A DNA stretch of 64,000 bases from Aricia agestis (GCF_905147365.1 NC_056413.1:1628501-1692500), one strand, 5' to 3'; positions 10,704 to 21,136 are shown, counted from the stretch's first letter. Notes: a model not told the origin generated them from the sequence alone. Numbers and translations: made by a program.

Positions 10704-11088
10704 TACAGGGTGCAATTAAACCTTCCTGCCAAATTTTGATATATTGATCCTTGTTAAAAATAAAAATACAAGTATTTTTTCTTTTATAGTTATTCAGTAC
10801 TAAAGTGTTGAGAAATACCTTCCGAAAGTTATCCTAAAAACACTACAATTAATGGACACGATGCGTCGGCCGCGCGTGACGTGCTCCCGCGCGAGCCGCC
10901 GCGGGATACCGCGTCACCCCCTCTCAATCCCCCGCGCCGCGAGCGACCGTTCTGCAACGATTTTAAATGGGATAAAATGTCATTGAATAAAAATAAAACC
11001 CAAATTTTTTTGGTTAAATGGACTCTCCTAATGATACCTAAGCCCTGGAAAAAATTTGGAAGGAAGGTAGGTTTAATTGCACCCTGTA
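10704..11088. mobile_element. TIR MITE (CAGGGTGCAATTAAACC ends) with GC-rich core
   Basis: About 30 bp inverted repeats: TACAGGGTGCAATTAAACC on the left and GGTTTAATTGCACCCTGTA on the right, flanked by TA at 10702-10703 and 11089-11090. The core at 10855-10950 is strikingly CpG-rich (GTCGGCCGCGCGTGACG) compared with the AT-rich arms. A 71-codon frame at 10881-11096 crosses the right TIR and is unlikely to be a gene. Confidence 0.78.
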
Positions 11089-11090
11089 TA

Positions 11091-11324
11091 GTATAAAACT
11101 TGACTTTATTCCAAAGTATCAGGCTGCGAATGCGTCTAGGCCATCTGCAGTCTTAGTATCAGCTGTTGTCGAGATAATCTAAAAAAATATAGAGCGATTC
11201 ATGATTATGCTCTTGGCCTGTTAGGGTCTTCCATATTTGAAGATTTTATATAATAATGATAGATTAAGTGGGAACAAGCAATAGGGAAGATGCGATATTT
11301 TTGTGTTTATTTTAAAGAAGAATA
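11091..11324. other. Short spacer without features
   Basis: No structure seen between the MITE and the piggyBac-like element. Confidence 0.4.
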
Positions 11325-11328
11325 TTAA

Positions 11329-12279
11329 CCCTTAATTCACTTCCTGAGTCCCAGGGACTCACATCAAAGTTTTAAACGGCCTTAATTCAAAAGTCTTAGC
11401 AGCAAGTTTCCCCCACGTCTCAGTACCTTCATGTAGTGACGCGGGTGGTGTCGAGAGGATGAGTGCGCACATACCATATTTGGTGAGTTATGACGCAGAG
11501 TGAGTCCCAGGGACTCATACTAGTGAATTACGTTATGATTATTTTTATAAGTTAAAGTTTTCAAATGTCGATTTTTCACCGTTATTATAATTTAAATTAT
11601 GTATGCTTTATTTTTCTGTTGTACAATAATTGTAAAATGGCTCCAAAAAACATGACTTTAGCTATCTAAGAGGAGACGGAGCAGATTCTATTCTGGAAGA
11701 CTGGCTTCAAGAAGATTTGCACGAAAAAAGTCATTCCTGAAAATATGAGCCACCCTGAAACAAGTTAGCTAGGACGGAAAGTATTACTATTTATGCCACT
11801 ACAAAAAGAGATCAAAAACTGCTCATCTATGCACAAAATGTCAGAAGCCGATATGTTTTACTTGCTCAAAAAAGATGTGCCGACGTAGCTTTTAGATAGT
11901 GGTAGAAACCCATTGCACGTTTTTTTTTAGTATAGAAGCATACATTCATGTTTATTTTATTTTATTTTGTGTACCTTTATTGGTTTAAAAACGTTAAGTT
12001 CTTTTTATTTTTTTAAATATTTGTTAGTTTAGAGAAACATTAAAAATATAATGGTTTTGAAAGACTGACAAGTGCCTTTTCTTTAATTTTCGAGAGGATC
12101 TCAGAAGTTAGGTTACTTTTGTTATTTATTTTTGTAATTTACTAAGTACTTAAGAATATTTTTGAACAAAATGTTGATGGAATTTGTTTTATTTCATAAA
12201 AGATACATTTAAAATACGTGAGTCCCAGGGACTCATAGAAGGTATTTACGTCAGTAAATTTCACCTAGTGAATTGAGGG
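11329..12279 (+). mobile_element. Decayed piggyBac-like transposon
   Basis: TTAA flanks both ends (11325-11328, 12280-12283), the signature target of piggyBac elements. Terminal repeats CCCTTAATTCACT and AGTGAATTGAGGG match at 12 of 13 positions. A subterminal palindrome GAGTCCCAGGGACTC occurs near both ends (11345 and 12221) and again at 11503. At 951 bp it is far shorter than a 2.3-3 kb autonomous copy. Inside are a remnant start region (about 11637-11740, interrupted by a frame change) and the transposase C-terminal cysteine-rich tail; the catalytic DDD core is missing. Confidence 0.85.
11776..11895 (+). pseudogene. piggyBac transposase C-terminal cysteine-rich domain remnant
   Basis: The 39-residue frame ends at TAG (11893-11895) and contains LCHYKK, then LCTKCQKPICFTCSKKMC. 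Paired C-x2-C and C-x2-C-x4-C spacing, just before the stop, matches the zinc-binding cysteine-rich domain at the C-terminus of piggyBac transposases, which binds the terminal repeats. An in-frame TAG at 11770-11772 cuts it off upstream, so it is a relic. Confidence 0.75.
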
Positions 12280-12439
12280 TTAAAAAAATAAAAAACTAGA
12301 ATTTACTGCAAAAAGCATGTTTAAAATTGTCAATTTAAATTTTGGCGCCAAAACGGATCTATAGTCGTGTGACGTCACTACTGTTTGACAATTATTGACA
12401 ACGGCCCCACCTGATCGTACTTCTCAAAAAGTTGTCATG

Positions 12440-12526
12440 CCCCGCGTTCCATTTAGCGTTAAAAACGATCAAAATGCTCAAAATGGAGGCATTTTGATCG
12501 TTTTTAACGCTCAATGGAACACGGGG
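12440..12526. repeat. Long inverted repeat (38 bp arms)
   Basis: CCCCGCGTTCCATTTAGCG ... GATCAAAATGC pairs with GCATTTTGATCG ... CAATGGAACACGGGG with a few mismatches and an 11-base loop. GTGACGTCACT-type words flank it on both sides (about 12370 and 12537), so it may be the core of a larger MITE of about 240 bp. Confidence 0.8.
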
Positions 12527-12812
12527 ATAGCATGTGTGACGTCACTGATCGCTGATTGGTGTTTTTAAATCCGTTCCGTTTCAAGTTACTTTTGATTCGT
12601 AATTTTTGTAAAAAAACAATATTTTATAAAATATTATAAACGTTTCTTTTATATTGTTTTAACTTTTAATAGCAAAATTTTCATAAATATTATAATATTT
12701 GCATGTTTCATATTGTATAACTGACGATTTTTGTTGCGAAATTAAAAAAAAACCTCTGAATTGCTAGATACGAGTATATTAGATAGATGGTAAGTTACAA
12801 GGTTTTTTCAAA
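12527..12812. other. AT-rich stretch, no gene seen
   Basis: No supported feature besides the possible outer arm of the flanking inverted repeat. Confidence 0.35.
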
Positions 12813-13050
12813 TCTATATAATATATAAAACTCAAAGGTGAGAGGTCAACTGACATGGTGATCTATCAACGCACAGCCCAAACCACTGGACGGATCGGGC
12901 TGAAATTTTGCATGCAGGTAGATGTTATGACGTAGGCATCCGCTAAGAAAGGATTTTGATAAATTCCAACCCCAAGGGGTTAAAATAGGGGATGAAAGTT
13001 TATATATAATAATACTTCTTAAAGCAAGCGAAGCCGCGGGTAAAAGCTTT
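12813..13050 (+). mobile_element. Helitron-A copy 3 (non-autonomous)
   Basis: Starts TCTATATAATATATAAAACTC and ends GCCGCGGGTAAAAGCTTTTTAG. Colinear with copies at 6595, 7376 and 19151. It has a short local change (GAGAGGTCAAC) after the left end. Confidence 0.72.
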
Positions 13051-13404
13051 TTAGGTATAAGAGAAAAAATAAGAAATTGCTTGTATGTCGTAAAATGTTG
13101 ATTACTTACCCATTTCATCCACTCATGTCTTCATTTCTTGTGATCACAAAGGGAACAAAGCCAGGTCAAATAAGAGTCTTCCTTGATCTCAAACAATTTA
13201 ATTTCGTAATGAATCAATTAGCGACGTGAACTTTCGACTTGAAGATTAACCTACTTTCTGTTTGTTTGTCTCGTGACTGCTATCTTTTGTTTTACAGAAG
13301 CGGTGCAATGGGGTAAGATTTACCCTTTTAAGGGTATATTGTACCGAGACGCTATGGCGGCGTCACGGCGCTACCAGTAAATTTTATAGAGATATAGCGC
13401 AAGC
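13051..13404. other. No gene seen
   Basis: AT-rich with one GC-rich patch (13350-13375, GGCGGCGTCACGGCGC). No coding or repeat structure is supported. Confidence 0.35.
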
Positions 13405-13488
13405 ACATAATTAAAATGAAAATCTTTTTATTTCCAAATGGGTACAAAATTAATACTTTTGGAACGTCTACATGAGCTTAGGGTTGAT
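13405..13488 (-). mobile_element. LINE 3'-end fragment
   Basis: TTTTTATTTCCAAATGGG followed by GAACGTCTACATGAG is shared with 37625-37720 (TTTATTTCTAAATAGG ... GAACGTC). That reads as the reversed A-rich 3' end of a LINE. The downstream part is cut by MITE-F. Confidence 0.45.
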
Positions 13489-13490
13489 TC

Positions 13491-13639
13491 AGACCGCAAT
13501 GTGACGCGTGGATGCATTTCTAAATTTGTATGGATTTGACAGATTCGCAAGACGTCTTACACAATTGAAATCTGTCAAATCCATACAAATTTATGCCGCG
13601 CCTCGCCTCGCCTCGTCGTGTTGCGGTCTGAATTGACCC
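13491..13639. mobile_element. MITE-F copy 1
   Basis: Ends GGGTTGATTCAGACCGCAA and TTGCGGTCTGAATTGACCC, flanked by TA (13489-13490, 13640-13641). A second, internal inverted repeat (AAATTTGTATGGATTTGACA with its complement) gives a nested hairpin. Other copies are at 33851 and 60801. Confidence 0.82.
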
Positions 13640-13837
13640 TAAGCGACTCAACTGACATTATTTCCAAACGCGCGTTTTGACTGCTACAAATCCTTCATAC
13701 ATTTGCTTGTGATCACGTAGTATAGTCACCAAATCGCGCCTTCGGGCGGACGTATATATAATCAAGCCTTATACCTATATTTTGTTGGTTGCAGCTACTC
13801 GTTGCATCCTTGGTGTTTCGATGAAATATTTATCTTA

Positions 13838-14164
13838 GGCATCCATTACACGCTCATGCAAGCGACAGTTAATTACGTCAATCATGAATTATGTTTGAAT
13901 GAGACGGCCACTCAATTCTCTTTAGTTTTATGTCAGTCAAAGCCAACATTTTGAAAGGTATATTTTTTTCTATTTTGTCAGATGTGACAACACTCACCTA
14001 AAATTCGTGACTGATGGAACAAAAATCAAGATATTAATTAATCCAGATTTTCGTCAATCAACTTCATGCAACCGTCTGTCACGCTCTTACACGGTAGATT
14101 ATCCATCAGTTACAGCCATGACTGCGGTAAAACTGACAGCAAAACCTACCGTGTAATGGATGCC
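13838..14164. mobile_element. TIR MITE with TTA target duplication
   Basis: GGCATCCATTACACG on the left is exactly complementary to CGTGTAATGGATGCC on the right. TTA is repeated at 13835-13837 and 14165-14167. This TWA-type duplication points to PIF/Harbinger-like mobilisation. The second half contains an extra internal copy of the ACACGGTAG motif. No transposase. Confidence 0.8.
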
Positions 14165-14577
14165 TTACTAATTAAAAGATGGACACGGTGTGTTCAGACA
14201 TTGTTATTCAATGTAAGGACATTACCATCAGGCAAGGGCCCGATTCGTTATAAAGTTGTTTGACACACAACAACAAAAGTTATAATCGCCAAAATTATAA
14301 TCAGTACCTATATCATAGATCACGTCTTAATAATAACTCTATCAACAGTTTATCGAAATATACAATATCAAAGGTATTAATTAAAGCAATTACAAACAGA
14401 CTATATCGATAAGCAAAATGTAACTGAGTAAATATTTTAGCTGTGTACAATGTACATACGTCTATAATAAACAATTTCTCGGAGAATGTACTTGTTAGGT
14501 ATAATTAAGTAAGTACTTTGCCTGCGTCATAATGTTTGTGTTTGTGGCTATTACAATATTTTGTATCGTCGTTCCAT

Positions 14578-14623
14578 CCGTTTGGAGATCGGACTGATCA
14601 CAATCAGTCCGATCTCCAAACGG
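14578..14623. repeat. Perfect 21 bp hairpin
   Basis: The arm from 14578 to 14598 (CCGTTTGGAGATCGGACTGA plus T) pairs exactly with 14603-14623 across a CACA loop. It sits 60 bp from a second perfect hairpin. Confidence 0.9.
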
Positions 14624-14682
14624 AAACGGAAACGGACGGCCGACCTGACAAATCTGACTCATTTTGTGCATTTCCAGTGTCC

Positions 14683-14721
14683 TAGTGGACCACCTGACTG
14701 GATTAGTCAGGTGGTCCACTA
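14683..14721. repeat. Perfect 17 bp hairpin
   Basis: TAGTGGACCACCTGACT (14683-14699) pairs exactly with 14705-14721 across a 5-base loop. Directly downstream is a LINE 3' fragment. Confidence 0.9.
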
Positions 14722-14800
14722 AGATGCTTACCACCGGCTCAGGAACTAACCCGGCGAGATGAACCCGGCGAAACTCGCACGGGTCCATCTTTTATACAAT
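14722..14800 (-). mobile_element. LINE 3'-region fragment
   Basis: CTTACCACCGGCTCAGGAACT and AAACTCGCACGGGTCCA match 37712-37775 (CCTACCACCGGTTCGGGAACT, AAACTCGCACGGGGCCA). A piece of the same non-LTR family in the same orientation. Confidence 0.55.
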
Positions 14801-14829
14801 ATTTCCTTATCATAGGACTAATCTGTGAA

Positions 14830-14960
14830 TTGTTCTCATGCCAACAAAAAAATCAAATAATGTTCACAAACGGCGAAGTTATACACGAACAAACATAAAA
14901 AAACATTTACATGACGGTCGAATTGAGAAACCTCTTTTTTTGAAGTCAGTTAAAAATGGA
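14830..14960 (+). repeat. Fragment of a dispersed repeat ending GAAGTCAGTTAAAA
   Basis: TTCACAAACGGCGAAGTTATAC and GAATTGAGAAACCTC...TTTGAAGTCAGTTAAAA recur near 28370-28470 and, in part, at 10045-10085. The 69-codon frame here is a by-product. Confidence 0.45.
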
Positions 14961-15049
14961 AATTCAAATTATAATTACATTATTAAAATAACTCAAGACA
15001 TAAAGGCAAACTTCACGATCTGCAGGGTTTACTGGCAATCAAAGTAATG

Positions 15050-16400
15050 TTACCTAAAGATCCGTTTTCATTACGATCGTAAAGTACTGAGTTATTACCT
15101 AATACTTAACGTAGAATTAAGTCATGTATGATAAAGTAAAACTATGTTTAGGGGCCATCCAGCGTATCCAATATAACGTTATATGTAACGTTACATAAAA
15201 TTTGACTTCTTAATTAGACCCCTCCTACCCCTATGTCACGCTTTTTTGATTACCTTCAACCTACAAATAATAAAAACTAAGGAAAAGTAACTCCGTCAAA
15301 AAACATGCTTTACAATAATTATACTTGTCAAAAATGTGTACCTTAGGTACATTTGCAACATTTAGGTAGCCTTGAGCAGTATCAGGTTGACGTCACATGA
15401 CAGTTGGAAAGGAACCGAATTTAAAACGGTAATAGTATGGGATGATGGGAGTTACGTTTGTTTAGTTTATATTATTCGTAGCCTTCAACATAATATTGTA
15501 TTGTCACATTTAGTATGTATGACCTGTGACGCTTTAAGGTGTGAAATAGCGAGTAGGTAATATGAGGATGGACCCTTACTTATTGGTTATTATTTATTGG
15601 TTATGTCTAACCTGCAATTACACTAAAAGTTAAAGAATGCCAGCCCTCTCTTTTTTGGTATAGATGTAAATGAAAAGGCATTATTAGCGATTGACTGAAA
15701 GGCCCCTTACCCCCTTAATATTAATTTTCGTAAGACTGAAATTACAAAAATTAATATTTATTGTATATACACTGGTATCTGCCATAACTTCTTGTTAGCA
15801 AAATAAGCAAATAAAACAGCTGGAAGAAAAAATTACTAACTTAAAGTTGTCTTCTATGCCACTGAAGCAATCTGCTGCTTATGTTTTCATTTTAATCCAA
15901 GTCAATTTCTTGTTGGTAAATAAAATACATATATCCTTATCACAAAATATATTTAACCATAAAATCGTGGGCTAGTAAAAACAGCACAGACTTACTAAAA
16001 GTAGATATGGCATAACTCTTATTAAGTAAAATATCCTCAAGTAGTAGTGTCTAGAGTATAGACAGGTCATTTTCAGTTTACTCGTATTGATTATAATATA
16101 ATTATATTCAGTCCTGGATATTAATCATTTATTTTATTTTATTTTATTTTATTCGGAAAACTTACAGCTTGCTGAAATTACAGTAAGAGTACAATAATTA
16201 TAGTAGGAAACATAAAGCCAATTACAAAGTTTTCGCAAGTAGATAAGACGTGAAATAAAACATATTAAGATATAAGTCTAGTGACTCGACATGAGATGTA
16301 AACAAATTGAGAAACAACAGTCAATACTTAACAGCAACAGTAAAAACTTAAGAAATAATACACCACAATACTCGCAAAAACGCAATAACAGACTATACAT
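15050..16400. other. AT-rich stretch, no gene seen
   Basis: Contains a (TTTTA)n microsatellite at 16131-16156 next to GGAAAACTTACAGC, which may be a LINE tail. Reading frames are short and motif-free. Confidence 0.4.
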
Positions 16401-16870
16401 AATGGGCGTTGTCCAAAAAAATCACATGTACTTTTTATATTTTTTTTCGTTAAAATAGGGTCCTTTAAGAATAAGTATAAATTAAATAATTTTGAAATTC
16501 ATTGGCTAGTTTTTTCTCAATAAATTTTTAAAGTTTCGCTCTGACGTCATCATCGGCGGCCAATTGATCTCTGCAGTATGTTTTAAATTTCCTTTTAATC
16601 TTATTTATAATGACTGGTTCGTCAAATGCAAGTTCTCATTATGTGAAAGCTGATACGAGAAGCTTACCAAAAGTTCGAAACGTAATGTTGGTCGAATTTA
16701 TTGCTAATTTAACGCCATTGAAGGTCAAACAAAGGTTAAACATATTTGTTCAAAAATGTAAGTAAGTAATGGGTATTTTTTTCGTTTATATACAGATAAA
16801 CGATCATTGACCTTATTCCTCGAAATGTTTTTGTAATGAGCAAAATTAAAAAAAATGGACAATCCCCATT
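16401..16870 (+). mobile_element. Element Y copy 1, non-autonomous element carrying a first-exon-like frame
   Basis: Begins AATGGGCGTTGTCC and ends GGACAATCCCCATT, a 14 bp inverted repeat with one mismatch. The inverted partner is 24482-24957, close to identical along its length. Both keep the same short reading frame. No transposase. I cannot identify a clean target duplication. Confidence 0.75.
16610..16765 (+). CDS. First-exon-like ORF in element Y (51 codons)
   Basis: ATG at 16610. The peptide begins MTGSSNASSHYVKADTRSLP and continues KVRNVMLVEFIANL. The wording TRSLPK.....L.EF resembles the N-terminus I associate with uncharacterised insect proteins that carry a YqaJ-type nuclease domain, but this is memory, not a search. 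The coding sequence runs straight into ATGTAAGTAAG, a consensus-like 5' splice site at about 16756-16764, so the stop may be intronic and this may be a captured or ancestral first exon. Confidence 0.4.
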   Translation: MTGSSNASSHYVKADTRSLPKVRNVMLVEFIANLTPLKVKQRLNIFVQKCK

Positions 16871-16910
16871 GGAATTACTCAATACAAATTACATATATTA
16901 AAATTACATA

Positions 16911-17153
16911 CAGGGTGTAACAAAAATAAGTGATAATACTTTAGGGTGTGTACATTTTCCTCGTAGAGAGTTTACTGTGAAAGTAGCAGCGCTGAAAGAC
17001 TCTTGTATGGGGAAACTCGTGACGCTCGGGCTCTTGCCCATACAAAAGTGAAAAAAATTTTTCGTCTTTCAGAGCTGCTACTTTCACAGTGAACTCTCTA
17101 CAAGGAACACGTACACACCCTAAAGTATTATCACTTATTTTTGTTACTCCCTG
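16911..17153. mobile_element. TIR MITE (CAGGGTGTAACAAAAATAAG ends)
   Basis: Inverted repeats of about 90 bp: CAGGGTGTAACAAAAATAAG at the left and CTTATTTTTGTTACTCCCTG at the right, continuing through TAATACTTTAGGGTGTG and AGTTTACTGTGAAAGTAGCA. TA flanks (16909-16910, 17154-17155). It can fold almost completely. The 75-codon minus-strand frame is a by-product of the repeat. Confidence 0.85.
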
Positions 17154-17155
17154 TA

Positions 17156-18213
17156 TAACAATTTTCATTTTGGATTTTTAAATTATAAATACCTATATTT
17201 ACGAATGAATTCATAAGTGATGACTCATTCATTAACACTGTTGATATGATTAGCTTAGAACTTAATACAAATAACTTAGAACAAATTTAACGATATACAA
17301 ATTCTTGTTAACATCAATGAAACATGCATTCGATACTCGTCAAATTCGATGACATAATATTTAAAGAAATGAAATTAAGCGAATGTTCCGTTTTAGTACT
17401 CACCCAAGTGAAGCGTCTGATAACGCCTTAAGCTTATGTAAAACAAGAAGTTAAACTTTCAAAATTTAACAAAATTTTGTTGTTGTTAATATTGTCTGTT
17501 TTATTATTTATACAATCAAAATTTTCGATAAACTAAAATGATAAAGCTAAATAATTATGTAACTTTGTAATTATGACAATGCATACACGTTTCAAAACTT
17601 GTTCACCAGATTGTTAGTATTTAATCTCATGTTTCAGAACTTTTGTTATCGTCCCGATATTAATAATTACTTGTACAATAATTATAACTTACACGTGTCT
17701 AGCTGTTTTATAACTGATAACTTTTCGCTGAGTGAGTATGTGAGAGGGAGCAAATCTCCTACTCTTTCATGTTCGCTTTATCTGCGTCTTTTAGGATTTG
17801 TAGCTCCTAAAGGATTGACCGATATTCTATCATTTTTTTTTCCAAAGCTAACAACTCAAGTAAAACCTACTCTCAACTTCTGACTTAATAAGGTCTTCCT
17901 TTTTTTAAAAGAAATATTTCCGTACTCAATCTATGTATATTTGAGTATATTATCTTTCAAACTTTTTTATTTACCACGCAAGGATGGACTGACACTTGAT
18001 TTTTTCAGCGCCGCGTCTCGCCGTTTCTTTGATCTGCGTCCGCACGCCTGACGAGCCACTTTGATGTTTTAAAATCGGCGACGAACCAGCAGGCCGTATT
18101 AAGGGCTCATACTCGTATCTGGAGCGAGCAAGACGCACTCGTGATTTAAGAGAGAATACTTTACCTGATTTTTTTATGAGATACTTGTATTTCTTATCCT
18201 CTGAATTCTGGTA
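17156..18213. other. No gene seen
   Basis: AT-rich. The frame at 17599-17883 (94 codons) has no recognisable domain and poor coding character. A GC patch at 18008-18060 is unassigned. Confidence 0.4.
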
Positions 18214-18330
18214 CTAGCTGTATATCGCTGTTAAAGGCGTGAATAAAAATTCCTGTGAATCAAACTTAAATTCCTATTTCACCCTCAGGGGTGTGATTTT
18301 TCAAAATCTTTTCCCAGTGGTAGCCTACAT
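18214..18330 (-). mobile_element. Helitron-like fragment
   Basis: ACTAGCTGTATATCGC is a reversed CTAG right end, followed by ATTCCTATTTCACCC.CAGGGGTG, a motif seen in lepidopteran Helitron tails. Short and diverged. Confidence 0.4.
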
Positions 18331-18429
18331 ATTTTGATGCTTTTAAAAATATTAATCTATTTTTTTAATAAAAAGTATCCATTGTTACCTGTCACAGGTA
18401 ACCTGTGGTACCTTCAAAAATATTGTGTG

Positions 18430-18479
18430 CCCGATCATTATAATCCTTAGTATCCTACAATGATCCTATAATGATCGGG
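18430..18479. repeat. 13 bp inverted repeat
   Basis: CCCGATCATTATA (18430-18442) pairs exactly with TATAATGATCGGG (18467-18479). No larger element is visible. Confidence 0.7.
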
Positions 18480-19150
18480 TGAGCAGTTTTCGCATGAAAG
18501 CTTCAGATATTTCTCATCAAAACCTCCATTATAATGTTTATTATACCCTACCTAAATAATTCTTGAATGTCTTTAAGTTCAATGTCCGTTACAAACAAAA
18601 TTGAACATAAAAGTATAAATAAAACAAATAAATAAGGTTTTTTTAATTAATTAATGTAATAGCTATGTTTACCTGATAGCCATAATTGAATTGAGTCTTG
18701 GCTATTCACTGGTTAAATTTTTTAAGGTGTTAACCTTAATTCGCAGACCTATTAAATATCCTTTAACATGCATACCTTCAATGAAATTAAATTAGAGATC
18801 AGCTTATTCCCCGAATCTTTGAGAACCAGTGACTTGTACAGGCGTGTTCAAAATACAAGTTACGAAAACGTACATATTCGAGCTCGCACGAGCGTACCTC
18901 CTTCAACTGAAAAAGTGTCTATATTTAGACGACGTATTTGCCCTGGCTTAGAAACATCCTTAAAATACCTTACTAGTTTTTTCTTGCGTTTCTGTGCGCG
19001 ATAAGTGTTATTTTAGTTTTCACGGAGGTTCTTAGCCAGACTTTCAGTGTCATAACTCATAGTTCGAAATGAAAAAGAGTTTATGGGGTTATGTGTTATG
19101 ACTTATGACTTATGACTCAATGTTACTTATTCGCAATGTCTTTATTTATG
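18480..19150. other. No gene seen
   Basis: A 78-codon frame at 18768-19004 lacks recognisable motifs and flanking splice signals I would trust. Confidence 0.35.
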
Positions 19151-19393
19151 ACGAGCTTTTGCCCGCGGCTTCCCTCGCGTTATGAAGGATTATTATATAC
19201 AAACTTTCATCCCCTTTTTCAACCCCTTGGGGTTGGAATTTATCAAAATCCTTTCTTAGCGGATGCCTACGTCATAACAATATCTACCTGCATGCCAAAT
19301 TTCAGCCCATCGGTCCAGTGGTTTGGGCTGTGCGTTGATAGATCACCATGTCAGTCACCTTTGAGTTTTGTATATTAGGTATAAGTATATAGA
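19151..19393 (-). mobile_element. Helitron-A copy 4 (non-autonomous)
   Basis: From GAGCTTTTGCCCGCGGC to TATATAGA. Contains CGGATGCCTACGTCATAAC and GCTGTGCGTTGATAGATCAC as in the other copies. Confidence 0.72.
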
Positions 19394-19673
19394 TTTATGA
19401 TTTCGTATTATAAAATGATACAATATTATATTAATAATATTATGATTATTGTGACATTGAAGAATAGATAAGTTAATAAAAAAAATAATAGAAAAGCTAT
19501 GTCTATACCACTCTCTTTACATGCAGACAGAAAAAATATACGGAACATTTACTGAAAATGAAACTTTTTAATTATTATGTAGACTTTATCATATTATATT
19601 AATATTACAGCTCTCACACTAACAAACATTACAAAAGTTTATAGCGCTGCTATTTTCACAGGCATCTCTATAT

Positions 19674-19710
<37 letters not shown>

Positions 19711-20126
19711 TAAAATATTAACTACAATATAAAGCAATACCTGCTATACCGAATAATATGTAATAGAACTAATCCAAGCGAAATAACTTATACTTATAAG
19801 CACATCCCTTTTTCTAGGGCTGTGCACACGGAGATTTACGGTTTACAGTAAATGTGTAAAAAAAATTTAATACCGAATTCCCGGGGGAAATCACTAATGC
19901 TGCCAACCCTATTAAACGTTGCACACGCCAGCAAATAAAAAAATGCAAAGAAATTTTAACATTTATAGTTATTCAAATATTTGATCGGATTTTGAGCTTA
20001 TACGTGGATAAATTGAATATTTTAATGCCTCTTTATTCTGAATTGATATGAATTTTTGTTTCCAATTAGCTGTGCAGGGATCTACGAATACTTTTTAATC
20101 ATTTTACCAAAACAATTTATAATATT
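19394..20126. other. AT-rich stretch with (AT)n microsatellite
   Basis: A run of about 14 AT units lies at 19678-19706. Otherwise no feature I can support. Confidence 0.5.
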
Positions 20127-20403
20127 ACTAGATGTCCCGCGCGGCTTCGCCCGCGTAAATTAGGAATTTTACAGAAACCGTACATTTTCCCATAAAAAAA
20201 TATTTTCCCCGTTTTTCCCGCATTTTCCTGAGTTTCTTCGGTCGTATTAGTCTTAGCGTGATAATATATTATATAATATAGCCTATAGTCTTACTCGATA
20301 AATGATCAATCTAACACTGAGATAAGTTTTTAAATCGGACCTGTAGTTCCTGAGATTGACGCGTTCAAGCAAACATACTCTTCAATGTTGTTATATTAGT
20401 AAG
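20127..20403 (-). mobile_element. Helitron-B copy 2 (non-autonomous)
   Basis: Starts CTAGATGTCCCGCGCGGC and ends ACATTGTTGTTATATTAG-type sequence (reversed left end). Colinear with 6148-6439. In this copy a SINE-C lies between Helitron-B and the composite block that adjoins it at 5638. Confidence 0.7.
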
Positions 20404-20621
20404 TACCTGATGGACTTGTGTTACAGGTACCAGACAACGGAAATATATTTAATACTTTTATACTATACATATATTTAAGATTTTTATTATATGATACACA
20501 TATTTAATACACATCCATGACCCAGGAACTTTGAAAACTTTTTGTTCCGTCGGCGGGATTTGAACCCGCAACCTCCGGCTTGAGCTACCAACGCGCTCAC
20601 CACTGAGCCACAGAGGTCGTC
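20404..20621 (-). mobile_element. SINE-C copy 1, tRNA-derived
   Basis: On the minus strand from 20621 the head reads GACGACCTCTGTGGCTCAGTGG, containing the A box TGGCTCAGTGG, and about 35 bases later the B box GGTTCAAATCC. The body ends in GGTACCTGTAACACAAG near 20430. The second copy is at 30046-30244. The tRNA-like part has a 3' body and is interspersed, so it is not a tRNA gene. The 3' boundary is uncertain. Confidence 0.72.
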
Positions 20622-20639
20622 AAACTATTTTTAGACATA

Positions 20640-20718
20640 AAATAAAGATTTTTTTTAATTATCGCTTGACAAACTCGAGTCTCGATCTAAAAGACTATGA
20701 AATGGTATAATATGGTAG

Positions 20719-20752
<34 letters not shown>

Positions 20753-21136
20753 TGTAATTTGCATAGTAGCATATGGTTCCTGTTCTTAAAACAACGCCGA
20801 AACTCCCAAACTTGTATCTATAAAGAATCAAGAGTTCTCTCAGCACCTTCCGAACCACGGTATACCAGGTATATCTCGGTGCAAAATCTTACTTGTTGGT
20901 AGCATATGCTTAGAATACTTCTCACGTAACCGAAGTCACCACACGTTTCCCTATAAGTTTTGAGGAGTTCCCTCGATTACTTATGGATCCTTCATCAGAT
21001 CACCACTTTTGTGAATATAAAAATCGGGTAACATACGGCGGAGTAATCGTTGAATATAAGAAAACGAACATAACACCTCCCCCATTTTGAAAGTCGGTTA
21101 AAATTGTAGCCTATGTGTTATTCTGATGTATAAGCC
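20640..21136 (-). repeat. Composite repeat block, copy 2 (inverted)
   Basis: Reverse complement of 5638-6147, including the trinucleotide run at 20716-20751 (ATG on this strand), the TTTGACAAACTCGAGTC.. edge and CCCCATTTTGAAAGTCGGTT. A deletion removes the word CGTTTGTTAACCGATTTTC present in copy 1. The order block plus Helitron-B is the same as in copy 1. Confidence 0.75.

Noticed and set aside
20533..20621. Functional tRNA gene on the minus strand
   Set aside because: A and B boxes are present, but the acceptor stem cannot be closed and the segment continues into a SINE body found again at 30046.
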